DNA from: Pirellulaceae bacterium
GTDB lineage: Bacteria; Planctomycetota; Planctomycetia; Pirellulales; Pirellulaceae
DNA: 42,978 nt
Assembly (NCBI GenBank): GCA_025459265.1
Contig: JALOQX010000037.1
Coordinates: 1 to 42,978 of the forward strand
Direction: 5' to 3'
In this document: piece after piece, positions 1-7,515 of the stretch
How positions within the stretch are numbered: the stretch's first letter is position 1
Layout: the number at the start of each line of letters is the position of its first letter
The notes under the pieces: model-generated
What the model was told of the DNA's origin: nothing
The model's database searches: none
The model's input: only the letters and a program-made list of their open reading frames with translations
Program-made: the position numbers and the translations under genes

Positions 1-2
1 GC

Positions 3-437
3 GAATTCCTGGTGGACGTGTTGAAGATCGAGCGCCCGGCGGGTCGTTTCCCGTATCGCGTGGGGATCCACCAGAGCTGTCACGGTTTGCGCGGCTTGCG
101 CATGGCGAGTTCGAGCGAGATTGTGGGACCGGCGTTCAGCAAGATGCGGTATTTGCTCGAAGGGCTCGAGGGGATCACGTTCACCGAGCTGGAACGGCCG
201 GACGAATGCTGCGGGTTTGGCGGCACGTTTTCGATCAACGAGGAGGCCGTGTCGTGCCGGATGGGAATGGACCGGCTGGCGGACCATCAGCGGTCCGGCA
301 CGCAGGTGCTGACGGCACCCGACATGTCCTGCCTGATGCATCTGGAGGGACTGCAGCGGCGGCAGGGTCCGCCGCTGCATATCATGCACATCGCCCAGAT
401 CCTGGCGGGCCGGCCCGGGCCGAACGGAACGTCGTGA
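3..437 (+). CDS. lutA: LutA-like (Fe-S)-binding oxidoreductase subunit, C-terminal part
   Basis: This is the end of a gene whose start lies before the window; the frame is open from base 3. LutA works with LutB and LutC to oxidise L-lactate to pyruvate in the cytoplasm. The visible 144 residues contain one CCG (cysteine-rich) domain: HQSCHGLRGL near the beginning and ECCGFGGTF about 40 residues later, the two halves of a cysteine-ligated Fe-S or heterodisulfide-reductase-like site. A further cysteine lies in APDMSCLMH. lutB starts 19 bases downstream on the same strand, so the three genes form one operon. The family assignment is strong because of both motifs and the LutB and LutC neighbours. 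That the substrate is lactate is inferred from the operon, not shown by this fragment. Confidence 0.88.
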   Translation, partial: EFLVDVLKIERPAGRFPYRVGIHQSCHGLRGLRMASSSEIVGPAFSKMRYLLEGLEGITFTELERPDECCGFGGTFSINEEAVSCRMGMDRLADHQRSGTQVLTAPDMSCLMHLEGLQRRQGPPLHIMHIAQILAGRPGPNGTS

Positions 438-456
438 GGCAGAGGAACGCAACGAG

Positions 457-1842
457 ATGAACCCCACGCACATCGACCATGCGGCGGATGCGGAGTCCTT
501 TATTGCGAATGCCGAGCGGACGCAGTGGCATGATCAGGCGCTCTGGTTCGTGCGCGCCAAGCGCGACCGGGCCGTGTGGGCCGTGCCCGAATGGGAACAG
601 CTGCGGTCGCTCGGGGCGCAGATCAAGCGCCACACGCTGGCGCACCTGGCCGAGTACCTGGCGCGGTTTGAGACGGAGGCCCTGCGGCGCGGCATTCACG
701 TGCACTGGGCCCGCGACGCGGACGAACACAATCGGATCGTGCTGGAGATCCTGCGTCAGCGTGGTGTGTCGCGCGTGGTCAAGAGCAAGTCGATGCTGAC
801 CGAAGAGTGTCACCTGAATCCGTTCCTGGAGCGGCACGGCATCGAGGTGGTGGATACGGACCTGGGGGAGCGGATCGTGCAGCTGCGGCAGGAGCCGCCC
901 AGCCACATCGTGTTGCCGGCGATCCACATCAAGCGGCAGGAGGTGGGCGAGACATTTCACCGGCATCTGGGCACGGACGCCGGGGCCACGGATCCGGGTT
1001 ACCTGGCCGAAGCGGCGCGGGGTCATCTGCGGGACAAGTTCATGGCGGCTCAGGCGGGGATTACGGGGGTCAACTTCGCGGTGGCCGAGACGGGGGGCGT
1101 GGTGGTCTGCACGAACGAAGGCAATGCGGACATGGGCATCTCGCTTCCGCCCCTGCACATCGCCTGCCTGGGGATCGAAAAGCTGATCCCGCGTTGGGCG
1201 GATTTGGCGGTGTTCACGCGACTGCTGGCGCGCAACGCGACCGGCCAGCCGATCACCACGTACACGTCGCATTTCCAGGGTCCCATCCCCGGTGGCGAAC
1301 TGCACTATGTGCTGGTGGACAATGGTCGGGGCACGTTGCGGGCGGACGACGAGTACCGCGAATCGCTGTGCTGCATCCGCTGCGGGGCGTGCTTGAACAC
1401 CTGCCCGGTGTACCGCCGCAGCGGCGGCTACAGTTATCACGCCACGATCCCCGGCCCCATCGGCTCGGTGCTCAACGCCGCCCAGGATCCCAAGACCTTC
1501 TACACGCTCCCCTACGCCTGCAGCCTGTGCGGGTCGTGTGCCGATGTCTGTCCGGTCAAGATCCCGCTGGACCAGCAGTTGCTGCATCTGCGCGGCAAGA
1601 TCGCGGCCAAGCGGTACCTGCCGCTGTGGAAGCGACTGCTGATGAAGACCACCAGTTTCGTGATGCAGCGCACGTGGCTCTACAGCCTGGCCGGTCGGCT
1701 GGCGCGATGGTGGCTGCCCAAGCTGCCGCGGTTCCTGATCTACAACCGGCTCAATGCGTGGGGCAACCAGCGGGAGATCCCGCAGTTTCCGCGGCAGAGT
1801 TTCCGGGAGCTGTACAGGAAGAGGCAGCAGCATGAACAGTAA
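457..1842 (+). CDS. lutB: LutB-like iron-sulfur lactate utilisation protein
   Basis: A 461-residue protein of the LutB/YkgF family, the [4Fe-4S] electron-transfer subunit of the LutABC L-lactate oxidation complex. Residues about 60-290 form the LUD domain (includes GVNFAVAETGGVV and the stretch up to the GGELHYVLVDNGR region). Two ferredoxin-type clusters follow: CCIRCGACLNTCPVYR near 305-320 and CSLCGSCADVCPVKIP near 355-370, each with CxxCxxC and a distal CP. The C-terminal tail is basic, as in the family. Length matches known LutB proteins (about 460-480). The ATG at 457 is preceded by a GAGG-like site. The gene overlaps lutC by 11 bases, which suggests translational coupling. Confidence 0.95.
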   Translation: MNPTHIDHAADAESFIANAERTQWHDQALWFVRAKRDRAVWAVPEWEQLRSLGAQIKRHTLAHLAEYLARFETEALRRGIHVHWARDADEHNRIVLEILRQRGVSRVVKSKSMLTEECHLNPFLERHGIEVVDTDLGERIVQLRQEPPSHIVLPAIHIKRQEVGETFHRHLGTDAGATDPGYLAEAARGHLRDKFMAAQAGITGVNFAVAETGGVVVCTNEGNADMGISLPPLHIACLGIEKLIPRWADLAVFTRLLARNATGQPITTYTSHFQGPIPGGELHYVLVDNGRGTLRADDEYRESLCCIRCGACLNTCPVYRRSGGYSYHATIPGPIGSVLNAAQDPKTFYTLPYACSLCGSCADVCPVKIPLDQQLLHLRGKIAAKRYLPLWKRLLMKTTSFVMQRTWLYSLAGRLARWWLPKLPRFLIYNRLNAWGNQREIPQFPRQSFRELYRKRQQHEQ

Positions 1843-2452
1843 GCAGGCGATTCTGGCGCAGCTGCAGCAGACGCGCGTACCCGACGTGGCGTTGCCGGAT
1901 CTGGCCGGCACATGGTTGACGTTCCCGCAGCCGCACGAGCGGTTCGCCGAAGTGCTGGAGGCCGTCGGCGGGCGCGCGCTGCGCGCTCGGTCCGCGGACG
2001 GACTGCCGCAGCTGCTGGCCGAACTGCCGGTGTTCCAGTCAGCCCGGCAGGTCTGGTCGCTCGTCCCCCCGGTGCCCTCGCGCGGCGAGGACTGGACCCG
2101 CGTGACCGACCCGCACGCGCTGGAAGTGCTCGACGTGTGTGTGGCCCCCGGTGCCTTCGCCGTGGCCGAGAGCGCCGCGGTCTGGATCGCCCAGGACCTG
2201 GTGCCACACCGTGCGGGGCTGTTCATCGCCCAGCATCTGGTGCTGGTCGTGCCCGCCGACCAGATCGTGCACAACATGCATGAGGCCTACCAGCGGATCG
2301 ACCCGCGGGAGGTCCAGTTCGGAATCTTCGTCTCCGGCCCGTCCAAGACGGCGGATATCGAGCAATCGCTGGTCATCGGTGCGCATGGACCGCGCTCGCT
2401 GACCGTTGTGTTCGTGGGCGCGGACACAGGGCCGGACGGACGCGGGGCATGA
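1832..2452 (+). CDS. lutC: LutC-like LUD domain lactate utilisation protein
   Basis: A 206-residue LUD-domain protein, the third component of LutABC. The start at 1832 lies inside the end of lutB and has a strong GGAAGAGG site ten bases upstream; a longer frame begins at 1754 but its extra 26 residues are unlike the family. Family-like segments are the N-terminal helix (MNSKQAILAQLQQTR), the central ALEVLDVCVAPGAFAVAESAAVWI, and the end SGPSKTADIEQSLVIGAHGP, which matches the conserved SGPSRTADIE-G-HGP pattern. Its stop overlaps the next start by four bases, so the phosphatase-like gene downstream is probably translated from the same transcript. Function is known from the family; a role in lactate use here is inferred from the three-gene set. 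Confidence 0.93.
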   Translation: MNSKQAILAQLQQTRVPDVALPDLAGTWLTFPQPHERFAEVLEAVGGRALRARSADGLPQLLAELPVFQSARQVWSLVPPVPSRGEDWTRVTDPHALEVLDVCVAPGAFAVAESAAVWIAQDLVPHRAGLFIAQHLVLVVPADQIVHNMHEAYQRIDPREVQFGIFVSGPSKTADIEQSLVIGAHGPRSLTVVFVGADTGPDGRGA

Positions 2453-3183
2453 TGCGATTTCGCCTGATCACGTACAACATTCACAAGGGGATCGGGGGCG
2501 TCGATCGCAGGTACCGACCCGACCGCGTGATCGCCACCGTGGGTCACTATGCCCCGGATGTCCTGCTGTTGCAGGAAGTCGATGAGGGAGCGCCCCGCTC
2601 GCGGCACGATCGCCAGGTCGATCTGCTGGGCGATGCGCTGGGCATGCCCCACCGGGCATACCAGCCCAACGTGCACCGCAAGGTGGGGCGGTACGGGAAC
2701 GCGATCTTGAGCCGGTTCCCGCTCACCGATGTTCTCGATCTCGACCTGACCCTCCCGTTCAAGAAACGCCGCCGCGCGCTGGTGGCCCATTGCCGCGTGC
2801 GGTACGACCAGCACACGCGCACGGTGCTGCTGTTGAACGTCCACCTGGGACTGTCCGGCTTCGAGCGGACCATTCAGCTCAAGCGCGTGTTGACCAGCGA
2901 CCTGCTGCGGCACACGCGGCCGGACACGGGCGTGATCATTGCCGGGGACTACAACGATGTGTGGGGGACGCTCGGCAAACGGCTGTTGGAGCCGGCGGGA
3001 TTCAAGCCGGCCTGCTTCCGCCGCAAGACGTTCCCGGCCGTGCTCCCGATGCGGCCGCTCGACCGCGTCTACTACCGCGGCGCGCTGGCTGTCGACCGCA
3101 GTTTTGCCTCCCGCATGATCATCGCGCGGCAGGCGTCGGATCATCTTCCGCTGGTAGTGGATTTCCAGTTCAACGGCCTCTGA
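2449..3183 (+). CDS. Endonuclease/exonuclease/phosphatase family protein
   Basis: A 244-residue metal-dependent hydrolase of the EEP fold (DNase I, exonuclease III, sphingomyelinase). The motifs occur in the expected order: TYNIHKG near residue 8, LLLQEVDEG (metal-binding Glu) near 40, GNAILSRFPL near 83, NVHLGLSG near 127, AGDYNDVWG near 165, LDRVYYRG near 205 and SDHLPLVVDF at the end, which carries the catalytic Asp-His pair. The protein is cytoplasmic, with no signal peptide or membrane segment. Two ATG codons are adjacent (2449 and 2452), and the first overlaps the lutC stop. The substrate cannot be read from the sequence: nucleic acid, phospholipid or another phosphodiester are all possible, and the link with lactate oxidation is only positional. 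Confidence 0.9.
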   Translation: MMRFRLITYNIHKGIGGVDRRYRPDRVIATVGHYAPDVLLLQEVDEGAPRSRHDRQVDLLGDALGMPHRAYQPNVHRKVGRYGNAILSRFPLTDVLDLDLTLPFKKRRRALVAHCRVRYDQHTRTVLLLNVHLGLSGFERTIQLKRVLTSDLLRHTRPDTGVIIAGDYNDVWGTLGKRLLEPAGFKPACFRRKTFPAVLPMRPLDRVYYRGALAVDRSFASRMIIARQASDHLPLVVDFQFNGL

Positions 3184-3211
3184 CCGACGGGCCGGGTGGA
3201 GGAGACGGGCT

Positions 3212-3823
3212 GTGGCCGACGCGCCTGAGTTGACCGCCGCGGACGACTTCCGGTCGCGCTGTGCCGCCCTGCGCTGCGGGACCGTCCTGGCGGATCCGCC
3301 CTGGCAGTTCCTCAATCGCACCGGCAAGATGGCTCCGGAGCACAAGCGGCTGAGCCGGTACGCCACGCTGTCCCTCGCGCAAATCAAAGCGATCCCCGTA
3401 TCCGTCGCCTGCGCCGCGCAGTGCCATCTCTATCTGTGGATCCCCAACGCGCTGCTGCGCGAAGGACTGGAGGTCCTGGAGGCGTGGGGATTCACGTACA
3501 AGACGAATCTCGTCTGGCACAAGATCCGCCGAGACGGCGGGCCGGACGGTCGCGGCGTCGGCTTTTATTTCCGCAACACGACGGAACTCGTACTCTTTGG
3601 CACGCGTGGCAGTCTCCGCACCGGCGAAGCGGGACGCCGCCAGGTGAACATCATCAAGACCCGCAAGCGCGAACATTCGCGCAAGCCGGACGAGCTCTAC
3701 GACATCATCGAACGCTGCAGTCCTGGCCCGTATCTGGAACTCTTCGCGCGCGGGCGCCACAGCGACCGGTGGCACGTGTGGGGAGATCAGGCCGCGGCTT
3801 ACCAGCCGGACTGGCCGACCTGA
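3212..3823 (+). CDS. MT-A70 family N6-adenine methyltransferase
   Basis: A 203-residue S-adenosylmethionine-dependent methyltransferase of the MT-A70 family. The catalytic DPPW motif is at residues 28-31, followed by the conserved LYLWIPNALL segment near 75, WGFTYKTNLVWHK near 93 (the TxLvW-K pattern), GFYFRNTTELVLFGTRG near 118, and HSRKPDELYDIIE plus LELFARGR near the end. The set is complete, so the enzyme is probably active. Bacterial relatives methylate adenine N6 in DNA, sometimes RNA; the recognition site cannot be read here. No restriction endonuclease, specificity subunit or phage gene is adjacent, so it is an orphan. The start is a GTG at 3212, 28 bases after the phosphatase gene, with GTGGAGGAG about 15 bases upstream. 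It probably belongs to the end of the lut transcript. Confidence 0.9.
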   Translation: MADAPELTAADDFRSRCAALRCGTVLADPPWQFLNRTGKMAPEHKRLSRYATLSLAQIKAIPVSVACAAQCHLYLWIPNALLREGLEVLEAWGFTYKTNLVWHKIRRDGGPDGRGVGFYFRNTTELVLFGTRGSLRTGEAGRRQVNIIKTRKREHSRKPDELYDIIERCSPGPYLELFARGRHSDRWHVWGDQAAAYQPDWPT

Positions 3824-3858
3824 TAGGGACTTGTCCACTGAGCGGCGGAGCACGGCGG

Positions 3859-5025
3859 TCAGCCGTTCGGCTGCAGTTCCAGCAGCGTCAGCTCCGGCGG
3901 GCAGCCCCACCGCAGCGGCTGGACGCCGGCCAGTCCGCGGCTGACATGCAACAGCGTGGGGGGCTCGGCAAAGAGCCCGCTGGCATAACGCACCCCGTAC
4001 CGGCTCGGGCAGATGATCGGCCCGACCACGGGCAAGCGGATCTGGCCGCCGTGCGTGTGGCCCGCCAGCATGAGGTCCACGCCACAGCGGCGGGCCCAGG
4101 GAAGCTGATCGGGTGAATGGGACAGGAGGATGGAGAACGGCCGGTCGGCGTCCGTGCACGGGACCCAGGGCGGTGCCGGCGGGAACCAGGGACATTCGTT
4201 GCCCGCCAGCAGCACCGGCACATCCCGCATGCGACAGGTCATCGTGCGGCCGCCCAGGTCGTGGATCCCGCTGGCAGCGACCGCCTTCCGCAGCGTGGGC
4301 ACGTCGGCCAGCCGCTGATCGTGATTGCCCAGGATTGCATACACGCCGTAGCGAGCGCGGAGCCGGCCGAGTGTCGCGGGAATCCACGCCACACACGGAG
4401 CCTTGTCGACCAGGTCCCCGGTGATCATGACGGCATCGGGCTCCCACCGGTTCACGTGCTCGACGGCCAGCTGAAAAAACTCCGGTGTCAGCTGTCCGGT
4501 CAGATGCAGATCCGTGATCTGGGCTATGCGCAGGCCGGCCAGCGCGTGCGGCAGTCGGGCGAGTCGGATGATCTTGTGTTGCGCGTGAATCTCCAGGATC
4601 TCATTGCCGGGCAACGCGGCGCACAGGCGCGTGACCATCCGGCCGATTGGTGCGTGGCCCAGCACGTCCGCGACGCGGATCCGCGTCGTGTCGTTGTGCA
4701 CCAGGCAGTGGCCGGACGGGTGGTGCCACCGGCGCACACACCAGGCCGTCACGACGTAGGCCAGCATGAGCACGCAGATACCGCACCAGAGTCGCGCCAG
4801 CCAGGTTGTCCAGGCACCGTCGACAGCGGTTTCGCGCGGCGGGCCGAGCAGCCCGAACAGGAGCCAGCCGCAGGTGGCCACGGCGACGAAGATCGTCCAT
4901 TTCTCCAGGTGCCGCACGGCACGCGACGGCAACGAGCTGGCATGCAGCCGGTTGTAGAGCCAGATCCACAGCGCGACATGTCCCAGCGAGACGATGGCAG
5001 CGGTGGCGTAGGGGGTAAGTGCCAT
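3859..5025 (-). CDS. Membrane-anchored metallophosphoesterase (YkuE/YaeI-like)
   Basis: A 388-residue calcineurin-like phosphoesterase. Residues 1-110 contain two or three hydrophobic helices (AAIVSLGHVALWIWLY, IFVAVATCGWLLFGLL, LWCGICVLMLAYVVTAW), so the catalytic part is membrane-anchored. The metal-binding motifs are all present: ITDLHLTG near 170 (DxH), GDLVD near 203, GNHD near 232, the LLSHSPD segment near 303 and AGHTHGGQIRLP near 319. The GHTHGGQ signature places it with YkuE and YaeI, some of which hydrolyse lipid-linked pyrophosphates, so a lipid A or lipid-phosphate substrate is plausible but not shown. It lies 27 bases downstream of the PAS-GAF-receiver gene on the same strand and probably shares its promoter. 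Confidence 0.92.
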   Translation of the reverse strand: MALTPYATAAIVSLGHVALWIWLYNRLHASSLPSRAVRHLEKWTIFVAVATCGWLLFGLLGPPRETAVDGAWTTWLARLWCGICVLMLAYVVTAWCVRRWHHPSGHCLVHNDTTRIRVADVLGHAPIGRMVTRLCAALPGNEILEIHAQHKIIRLARLPHALAGLRIAQITDLHLTGQLTPEFFQLAVEHVNRWEPDAVMITGDLVDKAPCVAWIPATLGRLRARYGVYAILGNHDQRLADVPTLRKAVAASGIHDLGGRTMTCRMRDVPVLLAGNECPWFPPAPPWVPCTDADRPFSILLSHSPDQLPWARRCGVDLMLAGHTHGGQIRLPVVGPIICPSRYGVRYASGLFAEPPTLLHVSRGLAGVQPLRWGCPPELTLLELQPNG

Positions 5026-5052
5026 GGCGATTCCACAGCCCGCGAGCAGTCG

Positions 5053-6771
5053 CTAGACGTGCGACACGTCGCTGTGCACATCGAGAATCGTCTCGACGGT
5101 CTCCAGCAGCTTTTCCAGGCGAAACGGCTTGTACAGAATGGCCCGGGGGTGCAGGCCAATCCGCCGCGCATTGACGATCGAATGCCCGGGATCCCAGCCG
5201 AAGCTGGACATCAGGATCAGCGGCACGCGATCCATCAGTTCCATCAGCTTCAGCATCAGTTCGTAGCCGGTCATGTCCGGCAGTCGGATATCCGCGATGA
5301 TTACGTCGTAGCTCATGCGATGTCGGACCATCAGCAGGGCTTCGCGCCCTTCGTGGGCCGTTTCGACCTCGCAGCCCAAGCGGTCCAGCCGCTGGTGGGC
5401 ATCGTTCCGCACCGACTCGTCGGCATCCACGACCAGCACGCGGCGGTTCTCCAGCTTGGGACGCCGCTCGACCTGCGCGATGGCGGGCACCGCTTCGGCC
5501 GGCGCCATCGTCTGGCCGATCCGCTGGATCACCTGCTTGATGTTGCGGGCGTGGAGCAGGATATCCTGCAGTCGTTCGACCAACTCGGGGTCATGGTCGA
5601 TGTAGCGTTCGATGACGTTCACCGCGTCGTTGAGAATCTCATCCACCGGCAGCGCGACGGCGCTGTGGATCGCCTCCACGCTCTGCTGGGCCGTGTTCGC
5701 CTTTTGCGCGACGAGCAGTTCCAGCGTATTGAGCGCCGCGGCGACGTTGCGCGAAAAGATTTCCAGGAACTGCAGATCGCTTTCCGAAAACGCGCGCGGC
5801 TCGGGGCTCTCCACGTTGAACGTTCCGATGACCTGATCGTTCCACATGAGCGGCACGGTCAGGGAACTCTTCGCCCCCTCGAACGCTTCCAGGTACAGGC
5901 GGTCTTCGCTGGTGTCTTCACAGAGATAACTCTTGCCGGTGGCCGCGACAAAGCCGGTCACACCGTTATCGCGCGGTCGCGCAAAGAGCAGACGCTCCGC
6001 GGCGTCTGGTTTCATCCCGACCTGGAGCAGCGGGCGCAGTTCCTGAGACTCCTGGTCGAGCAGCCGGATTTCGACCACATCGAAGTGGAGCAGGTTGTTG
6101 GTGTATTCGAGGATGTTCGACTTGAGCAATTCAATGCGGTCCTCCACTTCCATCTGGAAGACCTCTTCCGGCCGCAGGCTGGTGAGTTCAATGCCGGCCT
6201 TGTGGATGGCCGCCAGCTTCTGTTGCTGCAGCTTCTCCTCGGTGATGTCCCGCACCGTCACGATCAGGTTGGTCGGGGTCTGGTCCGCGCCCAGGACCGG
6301 CGCCGCGTGGATCTCGAAGAAGCGATGGTCACCGACGCGCAACGTGGAACTGCTCGCCCGCCCCGCCGCCAGGGCCGTAGAAAACGGGCAGAAATCGGGA
6401 CCCAGAATCTCGGCCTTGTCCCAGGCCGCAAAGAAGCCCTGTCCGGTCAACTCCGGCCGGCCACACCACTCGTAAAGCCGTGCGTTGGCCCACAGGATGG
6501 TGTAATCCAGGTTCAACAGCGCGACGCCGTCCGGCATGCCCGCCAGAATCTGCTCGTTACGCAACAGGCAGGTGAGCTGCAACGAGGCGTCACACTCCGA
6601 GGGAATCACAAACAGGCCCGCGAACGCCGCCTGTTGGAGCCGGGCACACGCCTGCCGCACGTCACGCTCAATGACGACGTCGAACGCGTCGCGCAGCGCT
6701 TGCGGCACGCTCGCCCACGCATCATCCCGATCGCACACACACAGGATTTTGGGTCTCTCGGCCAATCCCAA
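5053..6771 (-). CDS. PAS-GAF-response regulator receiver protein without kinase domain
   Basis: A 572-residue cytoplasmic signalling protein. The N-terminal about 65 residues resemble a degenerate receiver-like fold (PKILCVCDRDD). A PAS domain follows at about 70-185 (MPDGVALLNLDYTILWANARL to VTVRDITEEKLQQQ). A GAF domain spans about 215-355 (GVTGFVAATGKSYLCEDTSED, IGTFNVESPEP), then a helical region, and finally a receiver domain at about 440-562. The receiver has the acidic pocket VLVVDADESV, phospho-acceptor Asp near 492 in IIADIRLPDMTGYE, the LILMSS switch residue and the YKPF lysine. No HATPase domain is present, and the helical region lacks a clear H-box. The protein is therefore probably a sensor-receiver adaptor that needs a partner kinase. 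A promoter lies 33 bases upstream; the metallophosphoesterase gene follows. Confidence 0.85.
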   Translation of the reverse strand: MGLAERPKILCVCDRDDAWASVPQALRDAFDVVIERDVRQACARLQQAAFAGLFVIPSECDASLQLTCLLRNEQILAGMPDGVALLNLDYTILWANARLYEWCGRPELTGQGFFAAWDKAEILGPDFCPFSTALAAGRASSSTLRVGDHRFFEIHAAPVLGADQTPTNLIVTVRDITEEKLQQQKLAAIHKAGIELTSLRPEEVFQMEVEDRIELLKSNILEYTNNLLHFDVVEIRLLDQESQELRPLLQVGMKPDAAERLLFARPRDNGVTGFVAATGKSYLCEDTSEDRLYLEAFEGAKSSLTVPLMWNDQVIGTFNVESPEPRAFSESDLQFLEIFSRNVAAALNTLELLVAQKANTAQQSVEAIHSAVALPVDEILNDAVNVIERYIDHDPELVERLQDILLHARNIKQVIQRIGQTMAPAEAVPAIAQVERRPKLENRRVLVVDADESVRNDAHQRLDRLGCEVETAHEGREALLMVRHRMSYDVIIADIRLPDMTGYELMLKLMELMDRVPLILMSSFGWDPGHSIVNARRIGLHPRAILYKPFRLEKLLETVETILDVHSDVSHV

Positions 6772-6803
6772 AACTCCGCCCAGATCCTGCCCCGTCCCGA
6801 GGG

Positions 6804-6832
6804 ATTATAAGGATGGCGCCCTCCTTGAACAA
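6804..6832 (-). promoter_or_regulatory. Sigma70-type promoter for the PAS-GAF-receiver gene
   Basis: Read on the minus strand, TTGTTC (6827-6832) and a perfect TATAAT (6804-6809) are separated by 17 bases. The -10 box ends 32 bases before the start codon at 6771. This is a near-consensus housekeeping promoter; transcription has not been measured. Confidence 0.6.
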
Positions 6833-7136
6833 CCACCACCGTCCGGCATTACTACCCACTTCATCGGTCCGACGGTCGGCACGGATTCACTGCTCGTCGT
6901 TTTTTTGCCAGTTTCCCCGACCGTATCGATCGCGACCTCCGTGCGCGTCGGCGCACACGGACATGTTCCAGACCATCTTCGCGACATCGTACCGCGCCAC
7001 CTCCACCGGCCGCTACAGTCCCTTCAACCCCATCGACTGGAATCGTCGTCGCCGAGCGACTGTCGGCCCGGCATCGCGCCGATACCTAATGACGACGACT
7101 CCCACTCTCGGGGATCATTACGCGGGGGTTTCTGCC
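6833..7136. other. Gene-free stretch upstream of the small membrane protein
   Basis: This stretch lies between two divergent genes. It includes a run of seven T at about 6899-6905 and a short palindrome CCGACGGTCGG near 6870. Frames here are open because of base composition and show no recognisable protein. No tRNA, conserved hairpin or convincing promoter for the gene at 7137 was found. Confidence 0.4.
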
Positions 7137-7385
7137 ATGTGGCGCTCGTTATTCCTGGCGGCCGGCATTACGTGCTGCATCCTGGGCACCGAGTGTTTCT
7201 TGATGGAGAAAGCAGTCCTCAGGACCGATCTGCCGGCCGCCCAAACGCGAAACGCACTGTTCGCGACGCCGGGCGCGGCAGCCAACGAGTTCGTGCCACC
7301 CGAATGGGCACCGTGGACGCTTCTGTCGGTCGGCGCCGTCGTGATCATCTACTCGTATTCCATTCCGCGCCGCAATGGCGGGTGA
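7137..7385 (+). CDS. Small two-helix membrane protein, conserved-type, unknown function
   Basis: An 82-residue protein with a hydrophobic N-terminal segment (LFLAAGITCCILGTECFLME, residues 4-23), a polar middle containing an FATPGAA stretch, and a second hydrophobic segment (TLLSVGAVVIIYSYSIP, residues 61-77). The likely topology is two membrane helices with both ends on the same side. The frame continues open upstream to 6813, but that extension is Arg/Pro/Ser-rich and lacks protein-like character. The ATG at 7137 has a GGGGGT purine run about eight bases upstream and starts directly at the hydrophobic segment. I believe similar short proteins occur in other Planctomycetes, but no function is known to me. 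Its neighbours are divergent or convergent, so it is a single-gene unit. Confidence 0.65.
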   Translation: MWRSLFLAAGITCCILGTECFLMEKAVLRTDLPAAQTRNALFATPGAAANEFVPPEWAPWTLLSVGAVVIIYSYSIPRRNGG

Positions 7386-7515
7386 TCCACGCGCGTACCG
7401 ATCGAGATGCCTTGTGTGGCCGACGGCACGCCCTTAATTTGCGTTCAAGGGCGCGCAGGACCGCTTCGGTCACGTCGCGCCACGTCACTTGGTGTTGCTA
7501 ACAGCGACGCGGCAG

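Noticed and set aside
4117-6810. 897-residue plus-strand frame opposite the metallophosphoesterase and PAS-GAF genes
   Set aside because: The minus-strand proteins carry complete domain motifs; the antisense translation is His/Gln/Arg-rich with no family pattern.
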